The notes: generated by a model from the sequence alone, not told the origin. Positions 1-6,345 are shown, counted from the stretch's first letter. The stretch: DNA of 6,793 nt from CAYLMG01 sp964464635 (GCA_964464635.1 CAYXGT010000112.1:1-6793); one strand, 5' to 3'. Numbers and translations: made by a program.

Positions 1-540
1 CTCCAGGAGATAATCGTTCAGACCGCCACAATTGATGAGGTCTTGTCCACCCGTCAGAGTGTACAGACCATCTTATCAAGGTTCCACAAGAAAAATGATT
101 ATGAAATAACCGTTCCTCTGGAGCTTATGAAGCAGGCCAGGGAGATTCAGCGGATTTTTACCATCGTCCTTGGCTCAATAGCTGCCATCTCGCTTCTCGT
201 CGGCGGTATAGGGATTATGAACATTATGCTTGCGACCGTTAGCGAGAGGACGAGGGAAATCGGCATAAGAAGGGCTCTTGGCGCGAGAAAAAGGGATATC
301 GTAATGCAGTTTCTTTCGGAGACACTGTTGCTGACGTTTCTCGGCGGACTGCTCGGTATCGTTCTCGGCTTGGTTATTCCGGATGTAGTTGCCCGCTTTA
401 CGAATATGCCCACGGCTATAACTCCCTCCTCGCTGGTATTGGCTTTCGGCATAAGCGCAATCGTCGGAGTAACTTTCGGCCTGTACCCTGCCTACCGAGC
501 CGCCAATATGGACCCCATCGAATCACTCAGACACGAATAA
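1..540 (+). CDS. MacB/FtsX-family ABC transporter permease, C-terminal part (5' end outside window)
   Basis: The reading frame is open from base 1, so the gene begins upstream; a TTG at 43 is internal. The 179 visible residues are the C-terminal part of a MacB-type permease: the end of the periplasmic domain, then three membrane segments at about residues 53-80, 105-126 and 143-165 of the fragment. Diagnostic is the family signature LLVGGIGIMNIML followed by SERTREIGIRRALGAR and a QFLSE motif, and the typical ending YPAYRAANMDPIESLRHE. Family knowledge: such permeases sit in the inner membrane and work with an ABC ATPase and often a periplasmic adaptor and outer-membrane channel, in efflux of macrolides or peptides or in lipoprotein/envelope mechanotransmission. 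The substrate cannot be told from this fragment. The ATPase domain, if fused as in true MacB, would lie outside the window, so no gene symbol is given. The gene converges on rnc with 40 bp between the stop codons. Confidence 0.93.
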   Translation, partial: LQEIIVQTATIDEVLSTRQSVQTILSRFHKKNDYEITVPLELMKQAREIQRIFTIVLGSIAAISLLVGGIGIMNIMLATVSERTREIGIRRALGARKRDIVMQFLSETLLLTFLGGLLGIVLGLVIPDVVARFTNMPTAITPSSLVLAFGISAIVGVTFGLYPAYRAANMDPIESLRHE

Positions 541-555
541 AAGCATTTTGCTTTT
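539..555 (+). terminator. weak hairpin at the convergent gene junction
   Basis: A 6-bp stem, AAAAGC with GCTTTT, around a 5-nt loop overlaps the permease stop codon and lies in the 40-bp gap between the two converging genes. Only two pairs are G-C and no extra T-run follows, so it is a weak terminator candidate, chosen mainly for its position. Confidence 0.25.
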
Positions 556-580
556 ACTCATAAACTAATCTGCGCTTGTT

Positions 581-1294
581 TCAGTCGTCTTCATCCATGT
601 CGCCAATATTCTTGAGGATACCCAGTTCTGCAAGAGCATTGAGTGCCGCTTTTTGCTCTGCTTCTTTCTTGTTTGTCCCCCATGCGCTCGCAAAACGCTT
701 TCCATTCACAATCCCCTGTACCTCAAAGCACTTGTTGTGGTCGGGCCCCTTCTCATCTAAAAGCTCATAAACCGGTGTCTTATTAAAATGCTGCTGAGAA
801 TATTGTTGTAAAAGTGACTTGAAGTTACCGTGATATTGTTCTACCTGAGCCTGCTCTATTGCCTGTGCGAAAACTCTCAGAATAAATTCTCTCGCTGCTT
901 CGAGACCGCCGTCGATATAAATAGCGGCGATAACCGCCTCGAGCAGACCCGCCGACAAAGAGCCCGTTAGTGCCCGGCTTGAAATCATCCCTTTGCCTAC
1001 CTTCAGATATTCATTCAGGCCGAGCTGCCTTGCTATCCGGGCACAGTTTCTGCGAGATACGAGCATACTCTTGGCCTTCGTCAGGTCACCTTCGAGGTAG
1101 TCGCTGAATATCTCGAAAAGATTATGGCAGATAATCATACCGAGAATCGAATCGCCGAAAAACTCGAGCCGCTCGTTGCTTAAAATGCGGTCCGTTACTG
1201 CCGAGGAGTGGGTAAGAGCACGAGCCAAAAGCTCACGGTCCCTGAATTGATAATCCAATATCTGCTCGACCTGAAGCAATACTTTTTCATTCAT
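581..1294 (-). CDS. rnc: ribonuclease III
   Basis: Double-strand-specific endoribonuclease that processes rRNA precursors and structured mRNAs in the cytoplasm. At 237 aa it has the usual length. The N-terminal nuclease domain (about 1-150) carries the signature NERLEFFGDSIL; E41, E44 and D48 align with E. coli E38, E41 and D45. E119, in LLEAVIAAIYIDGG, aligns with the essential E117. A C-terminal double-stranded-RNA-binding domain spans about 157-225, with the typical TPVYELLDEKGPDHNKCFEV strand region and a GTNKKEAEQKAA helix. Start choice: the ATG at 1294 has AGGA 9 nt upstream. Odd: three residues before E119, where the family has a metal-binding Asp (E. coli D114), this protein has Gly116 (codon GGT, one base from GAT). 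The gene has its own promoter and a hairpin in its leader, and lies downstream of a STAS gene on the same strand. Confidence 0.96.
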   Translation of the reverse strand: MNEKVLLQVEQILDYQFRDRELLARALTHSSAVTDRILSNERLEFFGDSILGMIICHNLFEIFSDYLEGDLTKAKSMLVSRRNCARIARQLGLNEYLKVGKGMISSRALTGSLSAGLLEAVIAAIYIDGGLEAAREFILRVFAQAIEQAQVEQYHGNFKSLLQQYSQQHFNKTPVYELLDEKGPDHNKCFEVQGIVNGKRFASAWGTNKKEAEQKAALNALAELGILKNIGDMDEDD

Positions 1295-1328
1295 CGAACT
1301 GTTTCCTGAAAAAATGCTGCGAGCAGAT

Positions 1329-1360
1329 TACGAATTCCGCTTTGAAAAGCGGCCTTCGTA
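1329..1360 (-). promoter_or_regulatory. 32-nt imperfect hairpin in the rnc 5' leader
   Basis: Arms TACGAA/TTCGTA (6 bp) enclose a 2x2 internal loop and then a perfect CCGCTTT/AAAGCGG stem (7 bp) with a 2-nt centre. Read on the rnc strand, the internal loop is GG opposite AA, which could form tandem G-A pairs. It lies 34 nt before the rnc start codon and inside the predicted leader. No T-run follows on the rnc strand, so it is not a terminator. A stem of about 15 positions in an rnc leader suggests a site for RNase III self-cleavage, as known for E. coli rnc; that role is inferred. Confidence 0.6.
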
Positions 1361-1384
1361 GCCGGCTCCACAGCCTGAATATTC

Positions 1385-1412
1385 ACTATAACATAATTGA
1401 CCCGATTGTCAA
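1385..1412 (-). promoter_or_regulatory. sigma-70-type promoter for rnc
   Basis: On the minus strand, a perfect -35 TTGACA (1407-1412) is followed after 16 nt by the -10 TATAGT (1385-1390). TG lies one base before the -10, giving an extended -10 element. The predicted start is near 1378, for an rnc leader of about 84 nt. The -35 box begins 10 bp after the stop codon of the STAS gene, so rnc can be transcribed on its own, with possible read-through from upstream. Confidence 0.75.
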
Positions 1413-1422
1413 GCCTTTTCTG

Positions 1423-1767
1423 TTACTTTTCTTTATTAACAAATTGCAGACCGGCCAGAGCGGTGAATTTATCTTCTGAAAATTCAAAGATCTCTTCTAT
1501 CCCTGTTGTCGAAAAAACAGTCTTTGTTGCCGCCGGAACGTTGCAGAAGACAAGCCGGCATCCGCAGTCGCTCAAAAGCTTGCGAAGTTTCAATAATGCC
1601 GAAAGGCTTGATGAAGTTATGATATCAACTCTCGAAAAGTCTATCACAACGTCGCAGTCGCCCCTGTCGCGAACCATCTCTGTAACCTCTTTCAGCTCGT
1701 CTGCTATCCCCGGCTCCTCAGGCAAATCTACAAGTATAATATTTTCAGACCAGTTCTGGATACTCAT
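1423..1767 (-). CDS. STAS-domain protein, anti-sigma-factor-antagonist type
   Basis: A 114-aa single-domain protein with the STAS fold: an N-terminal beta-strand pair, the core strand CDVVIDFSRVDII (about 38-50), the conserved loop and helix TSSSLSALLKLRKLL (51-65), and a strand RLVFCNV (71-77) before the last helix. Family members such as SpoIIAA and RsbV bind an anti-sigma kinase when unphosphorylated and lose binding when a Ser in this loop is phosphorylated; other STAS proteins act in phosphorelays or lipid transport. Here the usual D-S-[ST]-G loop reads T-S-S-S, so the acceptor Ser (predicted Ser52) is present but the flanking Asp and Gly are not. Start choice: the ATG at 1767 has AGGAG 7 nt upstream; a TTG start at 1788 would put that ribosome site inside the gene. 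No kinase or sigma-factor gene is visible, so the partner is unknown. Confidence 0.85.
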   Translation of the reverse strand: MSIQNWSENIILVDLPEEPGIADELKEVTEMVRDRGDCDVVIDFSRVDIITSSSLSALLKLRKLLSDCGCRLVFCNVPAATKTVFSTTGIEEIFEFSEDKFTALAGLQFVNKEK

Positions 1768-1922
1768 CTTGGTTCTCCTAAGCTTCAATTGTTTTTCGCA
1801 TTTCTTAATTGTTTATCGGCTTATGACTTGTTCGGGTTAATCAGAAAAAGACCGCTTTCCCCCTCCGCCGACGACCTATAAAAAAACCCTTAACTTATTA
1901 TGTCGGCTGATTATTTTTACAC

Positions 1923-1951
1923 TTGCCTGCAGACCGGCTGCCTTGTATTAT
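1923..1951 (+). promoter_or_regulatory. candidate promoter for the thioredoxin-fold lipoprotein gene
   Basis: TTGCCT (1923-1928), 17 nt, then TATTAT (1946-1951; five of six consensus bases). Predicted start is near 1958, about 35 nt before the GTG start codon. A perfect TTGACA lies further on at 1965-1970 but has no usable -10 at the right spacing before the gene. The rest of the 1768-1992 gap shows no convincing promoter for the STAS gene on the minus strand. Confidence 0.45.
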
Positions 1952-1992
1952 GTTAATAGAACGATTGACAAAATATTTGTAAGGATTACACG

Positions 1993-2448
1993 GTGAAAAA
2001 AATTATCAGAGCTTCGATAATAATTGCCGTAATAACCTTCTCAATGACTCTTTTTTCCTGCGGCAAAAAAGGTGTATCAAGGCTGGAGGTTGCAAAAATA
2101 CAGGCCGCTCAGGAAGGAAAAGACATTCTTCTGAAATTCACCGGCTCGGACTGGTTTCCCTGGTGCGTCAGGCTTGAAAACGAGGTATTTGGTACTGAGT
2201 TATTTCAAGAAGAAGCTACAAAGTATTTTGTTATCCTGGTTCTCGATTTCCCGCAGGACGAATCACTGCTTTCAGGGCGGGCGTATAAGGAGAACAAAAA
2301 ATTATACAGAGAGTATGGCGTACTTGGTTTGCCGACTGTTATCCTCACCGATGCCGATGGCATAGAGTATGCAAGAACCGGTTATCGAGAGGGAGGCCCC
2401 GAAAAATATCTCGAGCATCTCGAAGACCTCAGAAAACTAAAACCATAA
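1993..2448 (+). CDS. thioredoxin-fold lipoprotein with degenerate FPWC active site
   Basis: A 151-aa exported protein. A hydrophobic signal (residues 4-21) ends in a lipobox, L-F-S-C, so Cys23 would be lipidated and the protein membrane-anchored facing the periplasm. The mature part is a thioredoxin-like domain of the Thioredoxin_7/DUF255-like group: DILLKFTGSDWFPWC (44-58), then RLENEVF and a GLPTVILTDADG segment with the cis-proline at 114. In relatives the motif is normally G-S-D-W-C-x-W-C; here the first Cys is Phe55 (codon TTT, one base from TGT) and only Cys58 remains. Family enzymes reduce or exchange disulfides; without the nucleophilic N-terminal Cys, ordinary oxidoreductase chemistry is unlikely, leaving a mixed-disulfide, chaperone-like or heme/copper-handling role as possibilities. 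Start choice: GTG with AAGGA 7 nt upstream. It has its own promoter and is not in an operon here. Confidence 0.9.
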   Translation: MKKIIRASIIIAVITFSMTLFSCGKKGVSRLEVAKIQAAQEGKDILLKFTGSDWFPWCVRLENEVFGTELFQEEATKYFVILVLDFPQDESLLSGRAYKENKKLYREYGVLGLPTVILTDADGIEYARTGYREGGPEKYLEHLEDLRKLKP

Positions 2449-2466
2449 AATGTATTTTCCGTTTAG

Positions 2467-2579
2467 CCCCGCACCTATTTGCTTTAACGTTAGATGGCGT
2501 AATCGGACATCGCCTTTGAATCTGTGTTATCTTACTCGTTTGCTTTCGGAACTTTACAAATAGGTGCGGGGTTTCTTTC
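2467..2579 (+). terminator. 15-bp perfect inverted repeat with 75-nt structured loop, then T-rich tract
   Basis: CCCCGCACCTATTTG (2467-2481) is exactly complementary to CAAATAGGTGCGGGG (2557-2571), followed on the + strand by TTTCTTTCT. Inside the loop, AGAT+GGCG (2492-2499) can pair with CGCC (2511-2514) and ATCT (2520-2523) across a 5-nt bulge. It begins 18 bp after the lipoprotein stop codon, so a terminator or 3'-end stabiliser for that gene is the simplest reading. The loop is unusually large for a plain terminator, and a small RNA or mobile-element remnant is possible. Confidence 0.55.
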
Positions 2580-2588
2580 TCGTTTAGC

Positions 2589-2642
2589 AGTCGCCGGAAT
2601 TTATCTCGGCGTAGCGCAGCGAAGACGGACGGCGACTTTTTT
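2589..2642 (+). terminator. intrinsic-type terminator
   Basis: An 8-bp stem AGTCGCCG (2589-2596) with CGGCGACT (2630-2637), enclosing a 33-nt loop, is followed by a run of six T and more T-rich sequence (TTTTTTCTTTTC). It would be the second, back-up terminator for + strand transcription from the lipoprotein gene. On the minus strand no T-run follows, so it does not clearly end the large operon coming from the right. Confidence 0.55.
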
Positions 2643-2686
2643 CTTTTCTGTTTAATCCTTATCCCCCGGCGATGTTATACTGTGTC

Positions 2687-2706
2687 ATTCCCGCGAACGC
2701 GGGAAT
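2687..2706 (+). repeat. dRS3-like palindrome ATTCCC...GGGAAT
   Basis: ATTCCCGCG and CGCGGGAAT form a perfect 9-bp dyad around AA, within the wider word GTCATTCCCGCG...GCGGGAATCCA. Sequences of this form are dispersed intergenic repeats in many bacterial genomes (Neisseria dRS3 is the named example); relation by descent is not implied. It lies 40 bp beyond the stop codon of the large minus-strand gene. GTGTCATT, which starts the element at 2682, occurs again at 2732-2739. Confidence 0.6.
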
Positions 2707-2746
2707 CCATTGTTTATGTCTCCTGTGGTGGGTGTCATTTTTTTTA

Positions 2747-5700
2747 TTAGTTTCCCCAACCTTCAGCTATTTTTGCAAAATCCTTAAAATTCACAATGCC
2801 GTCCGCAAAAATATCCTCCGCAATCTCACCTGCCTGACCAGTCCATAGCCACATCTCTGCTAATCTCGACAAATCCTCGAAATCAATCTTACCATCCCCA
2901 CTAATATCACCAGCAGTTGCATCTTCTAATTCAATCCTCGTAAGTGATTCGGTCTCAAGCGTAAAACCATCCGCCTCATAAATAGCTCGCCAGCTTATCT
3001 TTGTTACATCTATAGGCACAGACCTGTCGACTTGGATAATGAATGTATCATCACTGTCAGCCGCCTGGCCTGCTGCAATATATGCAAAATTTACCTGCGA
3101 ATCGATGATTGTAACATTCTCGGAAGCATCAAGCAATTCCAGTTGCACGTTAGATACGTTAACGTCGCTGTTATTTTTTAATGTTATAGTAAACTCGTAA
3201 TCAAAGATTTCTCTGCCCACGCGCGTTTTTGATATTCGATTATAAGATTGCAGTACCAGCCCGCCTTCACACGTTGCTTCCGGCGTATTGCCGTACGCAC
3301 CCATATTTATCCTGCCCCCGTCAGGCTCCGGCTCAAGGCCGAAATCACTGTTCGGGTCACCTGCATCAATACACGGCGAAGAAGGTAAAAGGTGATAACT
3401 ATTTGCTTCTAATAATGGATCAGAGGAAAAATTTCCGGTACCACCACCTTCCCAATCCTCGATGCAACAGTATCTGCACTGAGATTCTGGCAAACCCAAA
3501 CTCATATTATTCCATATTATACTATTGTTCACTTCTATATAAGATTGCCATATATAGAAAGCGCTATGGGTATTATTATACAAGGTACAGTTACGAATAA
3601 TTAAGTCATTTGTGTTAGAATTATAGAGCGCACCTCCCGATGATTCGGTTTGGTTATTTGCGATAACCGAGTTTGATACTTCCCCCGAAATGTCACGCAA
3701 GCCCCCACCTTTTCCGCTACTATATGTAGTTGTTCTGAAAGCAGAATTACCTATTATCATGCATCTTATTATTTTCCCCCTAATTCCACTTACACCTCCT
3801 CCCATAGGGGCAGAGTTATTTTCAATCAAACAATCAAACAAGTTGGTTTTCGTCATACCTGCAAAACCGTAAACACCACCACCGGAGCTGTCTCTGCAAT
3901 GGTTGTCAGTAATTAGGCAGTTTATAAAGTCTGATTCACACAGAGCCGCGCCCCCACCATTATAACGAGCCTCATTGTTAGAAATCACACAGTTTTCGAT
4001 TGTCCCGTTGCAATTACATAAGCCACCACCTTCCCTGGCTATATTCCAAGATATCGTGCAATTACTAATTAGGCCTTGACATTCATATATCCCTCCTCCG
4101 CGTCCTACAGTCCCACCACTTATAACTTCATTATTTTTAATTACGCAATTTTGTATTAAACCATTACATCTAGCAATACCTCCTCCAAAAGACTTAAGGC
4201 TTTTGGAGGTATTATTACAAATAACACAGTTTTTTATTGTGATAAGAGTATTGTTTCCATATATGCCGGAACCTATGCCTGACCAGCCATTTGTAATAGT
4301 CAGGCCAGAGACAATAGAATCTGCATCTTCTCCGTTATGAAAATAAAAACCTCGGTGCGGTTCTGATTCACTTCCATTACAGTCAATTATTGTGTTTTCA
4401 ACCATGTTGGGGTTATTTGGATCAATGCTTCTGACGGCAATAGCTTTACCAAGAAAATCTATATCGCGATTCCCCTCTCCTGTATATGTGCCCGGTGCGA
4501 CAAGGACTATATCACCATCAACCGCAGCATCAATCGCCGCCTGAATCGTCGGATAATGGCCGGGTACATACAGTATGTTTTCTTCCCACCAAAACCGTGG
4601 ATAATCGTTATCTTCGATAGTCCAGATAGGTGTTGTAAAATCCCAGCTTGCTGAGGTAAAGATGCTTTTCGTTTGCATCTGGCTGGTCGTCTTACCCGTC
4701 CCTCCCACGCTCCAGGTATTACCGCTGGTTTGCCTGTCCCAGAATGAGCCAATAATAACTCCACCTTCAGAGCCTCCCACAAGCCCGCCGACCCATGATG
4801 TCCCTGATGCATTGCCTGTGGAGTAACATCTGTAAATGTAACTGGCATTGCCTCCTACCAGGCCCCCTATCCACATAACTCCATGAGCATTGCCTGTGGC
4901 ATAGCAATCGCTTATCTGGCCCCAATTCACACCGACCAGTCCACCGACAAGATAACGTTCAGAAACATTAGCTTCCGAATAGCAATAAGTAATTATTCCA
5001 TCATACCCGTTAACGCCAACTAACCCACCGGTACCTTCGTAATAACCAGAAGGTACTCCTGTAACCCTTCCGGCAGAATGGCAGGCCGATATCGTACTAA
5101 TATTCTGTCCCACCAGTCCGCCAATGCCACCCCTTGTTCCTGAAACATTGCCTGAGAAATTGCAATTAGTGATTGTTCCACCGTTTAATCCAACTACTCC
5201 GCCTACATTATCAAAACTTGATACGCTGCATGTTGAATAGCAGTCAGAAATTGTTCCACCATAAAAATCTCCTGCTAATCCTCCAACTGAAGAATTTCCT
5301 GAAACACTTCCGCCCTCAACATAACAGCCCGATATATTTCCTCCTCCCTGACCGATAAGCGAGCCAATATTTGAGCCTTTTGTCCAGTCATAAGTACTTG
5401 TTGCTGCATCAACATCAGGGGATATTAGCCCCAGATTTTTAAGTGTACCGTTAAATCTTCCAAAAAGAGCTATGTCATTACCTCCCGGCTCGTAGTAGCT
5501 AAAGTTAGATATTTTATGGCCATTACCGTCGAATGTACCTCTGAAGCTATTGCCGCTGACACCAATGATATTAAATGCTGTGCCGGTATAACCGGATAAG
5601 TCGATATCAGCCATCAGCTTGAAATGTTTGTCATAATCATCATAATTCAGACCAATGGTATTCATTTGCTCTGCTGTGTAAATCAGATATGGGTATTCCG

Positions 5701-5809
5701 CTGTCCCGCTGCCTCCGCCGTATTTGGCCCAAGCTTGCTTGGTTGTCACGCATAACAAAGTGAAAACAATCAATGTTAGGCGGACTTTCAAACTTCCTGT
5801 CCCACGCAT
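2747..5809 (-). CDS. secreted GLUG / parallel beta-helix protein with C-terminal type I dockerin
   Basis: A 1020-aa extracellular repeat protein. Signal peptide: h-region about 9-22, likely cleaved after AWA (residue 28). A GGSGTAEYPYLIYTAEQMN segment (32-50) caps the solenoid, as in related planctomycete proteins. About eight GLUG-type repeats (GGLVG-x-N...I-x-x-C-Y-x-x-G-N-V-x-G) span 145-356. A linker leads to YPTIQAAIDAAVDGDIVLV (419-437), which opens a right-handed parallel beta-helix of about ten turns (to about 800) with a stacked N-C/N-N ladder. After SSPCIDAGDPNSD (810-822) and MGAYG comes a beta-sandwich (about 850-960), then a dockerin (967-1018). Its first calcium loop is complete (D968, S970, D972, D976, D979); the second has Phe at position 3. 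Such folds are found in polysaccharide lyases, adhesins and surface proteins; no catalytic residues can be assigned, so the activity is unknown. The ATG is 2 nt after the preceding stop codon. Confidence 0.93.
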   Translation of the reverse strand: MRGTGSLKVRLTLIVFTLLCVTTKQAWAKYGGGSGTAEYPYLIYTAEQMNTIGLNYDDYDKHFKLMADIDLSGYTGTAFNIIGVSGNSFRGTFDGNGHKISNFSYYEPGGNDIALFGRFNGTLKNLGLISPDVDAATSTYDWTKGSNIGSLIGQGGGNISGCYVEGGSVSGNSSVGGLAGDFYGGTISDCYSTCSVSSFDNVGGVVGLNGGTITNCNFSGNVSGTRGGIGGLVGQNISTISACHSAGRVTGVPSGYYEGTGGLVGVNGYDGIITYCYSEANVSERYLVGGLVGVNWGQISDCYATGNAHGVMWIGGLVGGNASYIYRCYSTGNASGTSWVGGLVGGSEGGVIIGSFWDRQTSGNTWSVGGTGKTTSQMQTKSIFTSASWDFTTPIWTIEDNDYPRFWWEENILYVPGHYPTIQAAIDAAVDGDIVLVAPGTYTGEGNRDIDFLGKAIAVRSIDPNNPNMVENTIIDCNGSESEPHRGFYFHNGEDADSIVSGLTITNGWSGIGSGIYGNNTLITIKNCVICNNTSKSLKSFGGGIARCNGLIQNCVIKNNEVISGGTVGRGGGIYECQGLISNCTISWNIAREGGGLCNCNGTIENCVISNNEARYNGGGAALCESDFINCLITDNHCRDSSGGGVYGFAGMTKTNLFDCLIENNSAPMGGGVSGIRGKIIRCMIIGNSAFRTTTYSSGKGGGLRDISGEVSNSVIANNQTESSGGALYNSNTNDLIIRNCTLYNNTHSAFYIWQSYIEVNNSIIWNNMSLGLPESQCRYCCIEDWEGGGTGNFSSDPLLEANSYHLLPSSPCIDAGDPNSDFGLEPEPDGGRINMGAYGNTPEATCEGGLVLQSYNRISKTRVGREIFDYEFTITLKNNSDVNVSNVQLELLDASENVTIIDSQVNFAYIAAGQAADSDDTFIIQVDRSVPIDVTKISWRAIYEADGFTLETESLTRIELEDATAGDISGDGKIDFEDLSRLAEMWLWTGQAGEIAEDIFADGIVNFKDFAKIAEGWGN
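4742..5377 (-). repeat. GLUG repeat array within the large secreted protein
   Basis: About eight coding repeats of roughly 22-30 residues (residues 145-356), each with a G-G-[LV]-[VA]-G core, a variable I-x-x-C turn and an S/T-G-N-[VA]-x-G ending. The repeats are conserved as protein but strongly diverged as DNA, so the array is old rather than a recent tandem expansion. Confidence 0.8.
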
Positions 5810-5811
5810 TT

Positions 5812-6333
5812 TTAATCTCTCCTTCGCCTCCTGTACAAAGCTAAAGCACCCAAGCCAAGAAGTATCACTGTCCCCGGCTCAGGAATTGTGTTGCCGGAAT
5901 CAATCGTCTCGAAAGTAACAGGGTCGATTATTTCATAAAACTGGCTGCCCGGTTCATCCTGACCAAGCCAGTCGAAACTTACCTTAAATCCGCTCACTTT
6001 CTCTCCACTCTCTATACCGGCTACCAAAGCCAGGGCATCATAGAATCCGTCATCTTCTATCACAGGTTCCGGCTGAATCACTATCTCGTCCCATTCTAAA
6101 CTAAGCGGCTCGGATGTTTCAATGACAATATCGTCGTACAGCCCATAGTCGAACCAGATACTGAACTCCTCAATCGGTACCTCTAAATCTATATTGATTA
6201 CTTCGTAAGTATATTCCCACCGCCCCTCTGCCGTTTCATTCGTTGTATATACTATATTTGTGTTAAGACCGCCGAACGCAATTGATACAAGCAGCAATTG
6301 AATTATCACCCCCGCTCCGATTCTCTCTCTCAT
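5812..6333 (-). CDS. PEP-CTERM sorting domain-containing exported protein
   Basis: A 173-aa protein with an N-terminal signal (hydrophobic about 8-20, cleavage near residues 19-22), a beta-rich body and a C-terminal sorting signal: PEP at 151-153, a hydrophobic segment at 155-167, then five arginines and a final Asp. Family knowledge: PEP-CTERM proteins are exported and processed by a membrane exosortase, which is expected elsewhere in the genome. The body, with YTYEVINIDLEVPIEEFSIWF, a WDEIVIQPEP strand and SGFKVSFDWLG, resembles a recurrent beta-sandwich of small PEP-CTERM proteins; no enzymatic motif is visible. Start choice: the ATG at 6333 is preferred over the adjacent in-frame GTG at 6336 because GAGG lies 7 nt upstream. 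It is the first gene of a two-gene operon with the dockerin protein. Confidence 0.9.
   Translation of the reverse strand: MRERIGAGVIIQLLLVSIAFGGLNTNIVYTTNETAEGRWEYTYEVINIDLEVPIEEFSIWFDYGLYDDIVIETSEPLSLEWDEIVIQPEPVIEDDGFYDALALVAGIESGEKVSGFKVSFDWLGQDEPGSQFYEIIDPVTFETIDSGNTIPEPGTVILLGLGALALYRRRRRD
5819..5832 (-). promoter_or_regulatory. ribosome-binding site embedded in the PEP-CTERM Arg-tail codons
   Basis: The codons AGG AGG CGA AGG AGA for the C-terminal arginines hold two Shine-Dalgarno cores. The nearer, AGGAG (5819-5823), is 9 nt from the ATG of the large gene; the farther, AGGAGG (5827-5832), is 17 nt away and probably too distant. With only 2 nt between stop and start, translation of the two genes is probably coupled. 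Confidence 0.8.
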
Positions 6334-6345
6334 CACTCTCTCCCT

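Noticed and set aside
1397..1840. 147-aa open frame on the + strand
   Set aside because: It is antisense to the STAS gene, has Ser-rich shadow composition and no ribosome site; the minus-strand STAS protein is clearly the real gene.
1867..1907. Inverted repeat GCCGAC...GTCGGC between the STAS and lipoprotein genes
   Set aside because: The stem is only 6 bp with a 29-nt AT-rich spacer and no T-run in either direction, so it is easily chance.
2482..2500. Integron attC-like core, GTTAGAT at 2488-2494 preceded by TTTAAC
   Set aside because: GTTAGAT fits GTTRRRY, but there is no matching RYYYAAC partner at attC spacing, no integrase, and no cassette-like array.
2467..2571. MITE or IS remnant with 15-bp terminal repeats
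   Set aside because: The flanks show no target-site duplication, and the T-rich tract just after a gene end favours a terminator; a genome search would be needed to revive the idea.
4507..4848. 113-aa open frame in another minus-strand frame
   Set aside because: It lies wholly inside the large GLUG/beta-helix gene, whose protein shows continuous repeats across the region, so this is a shadow.
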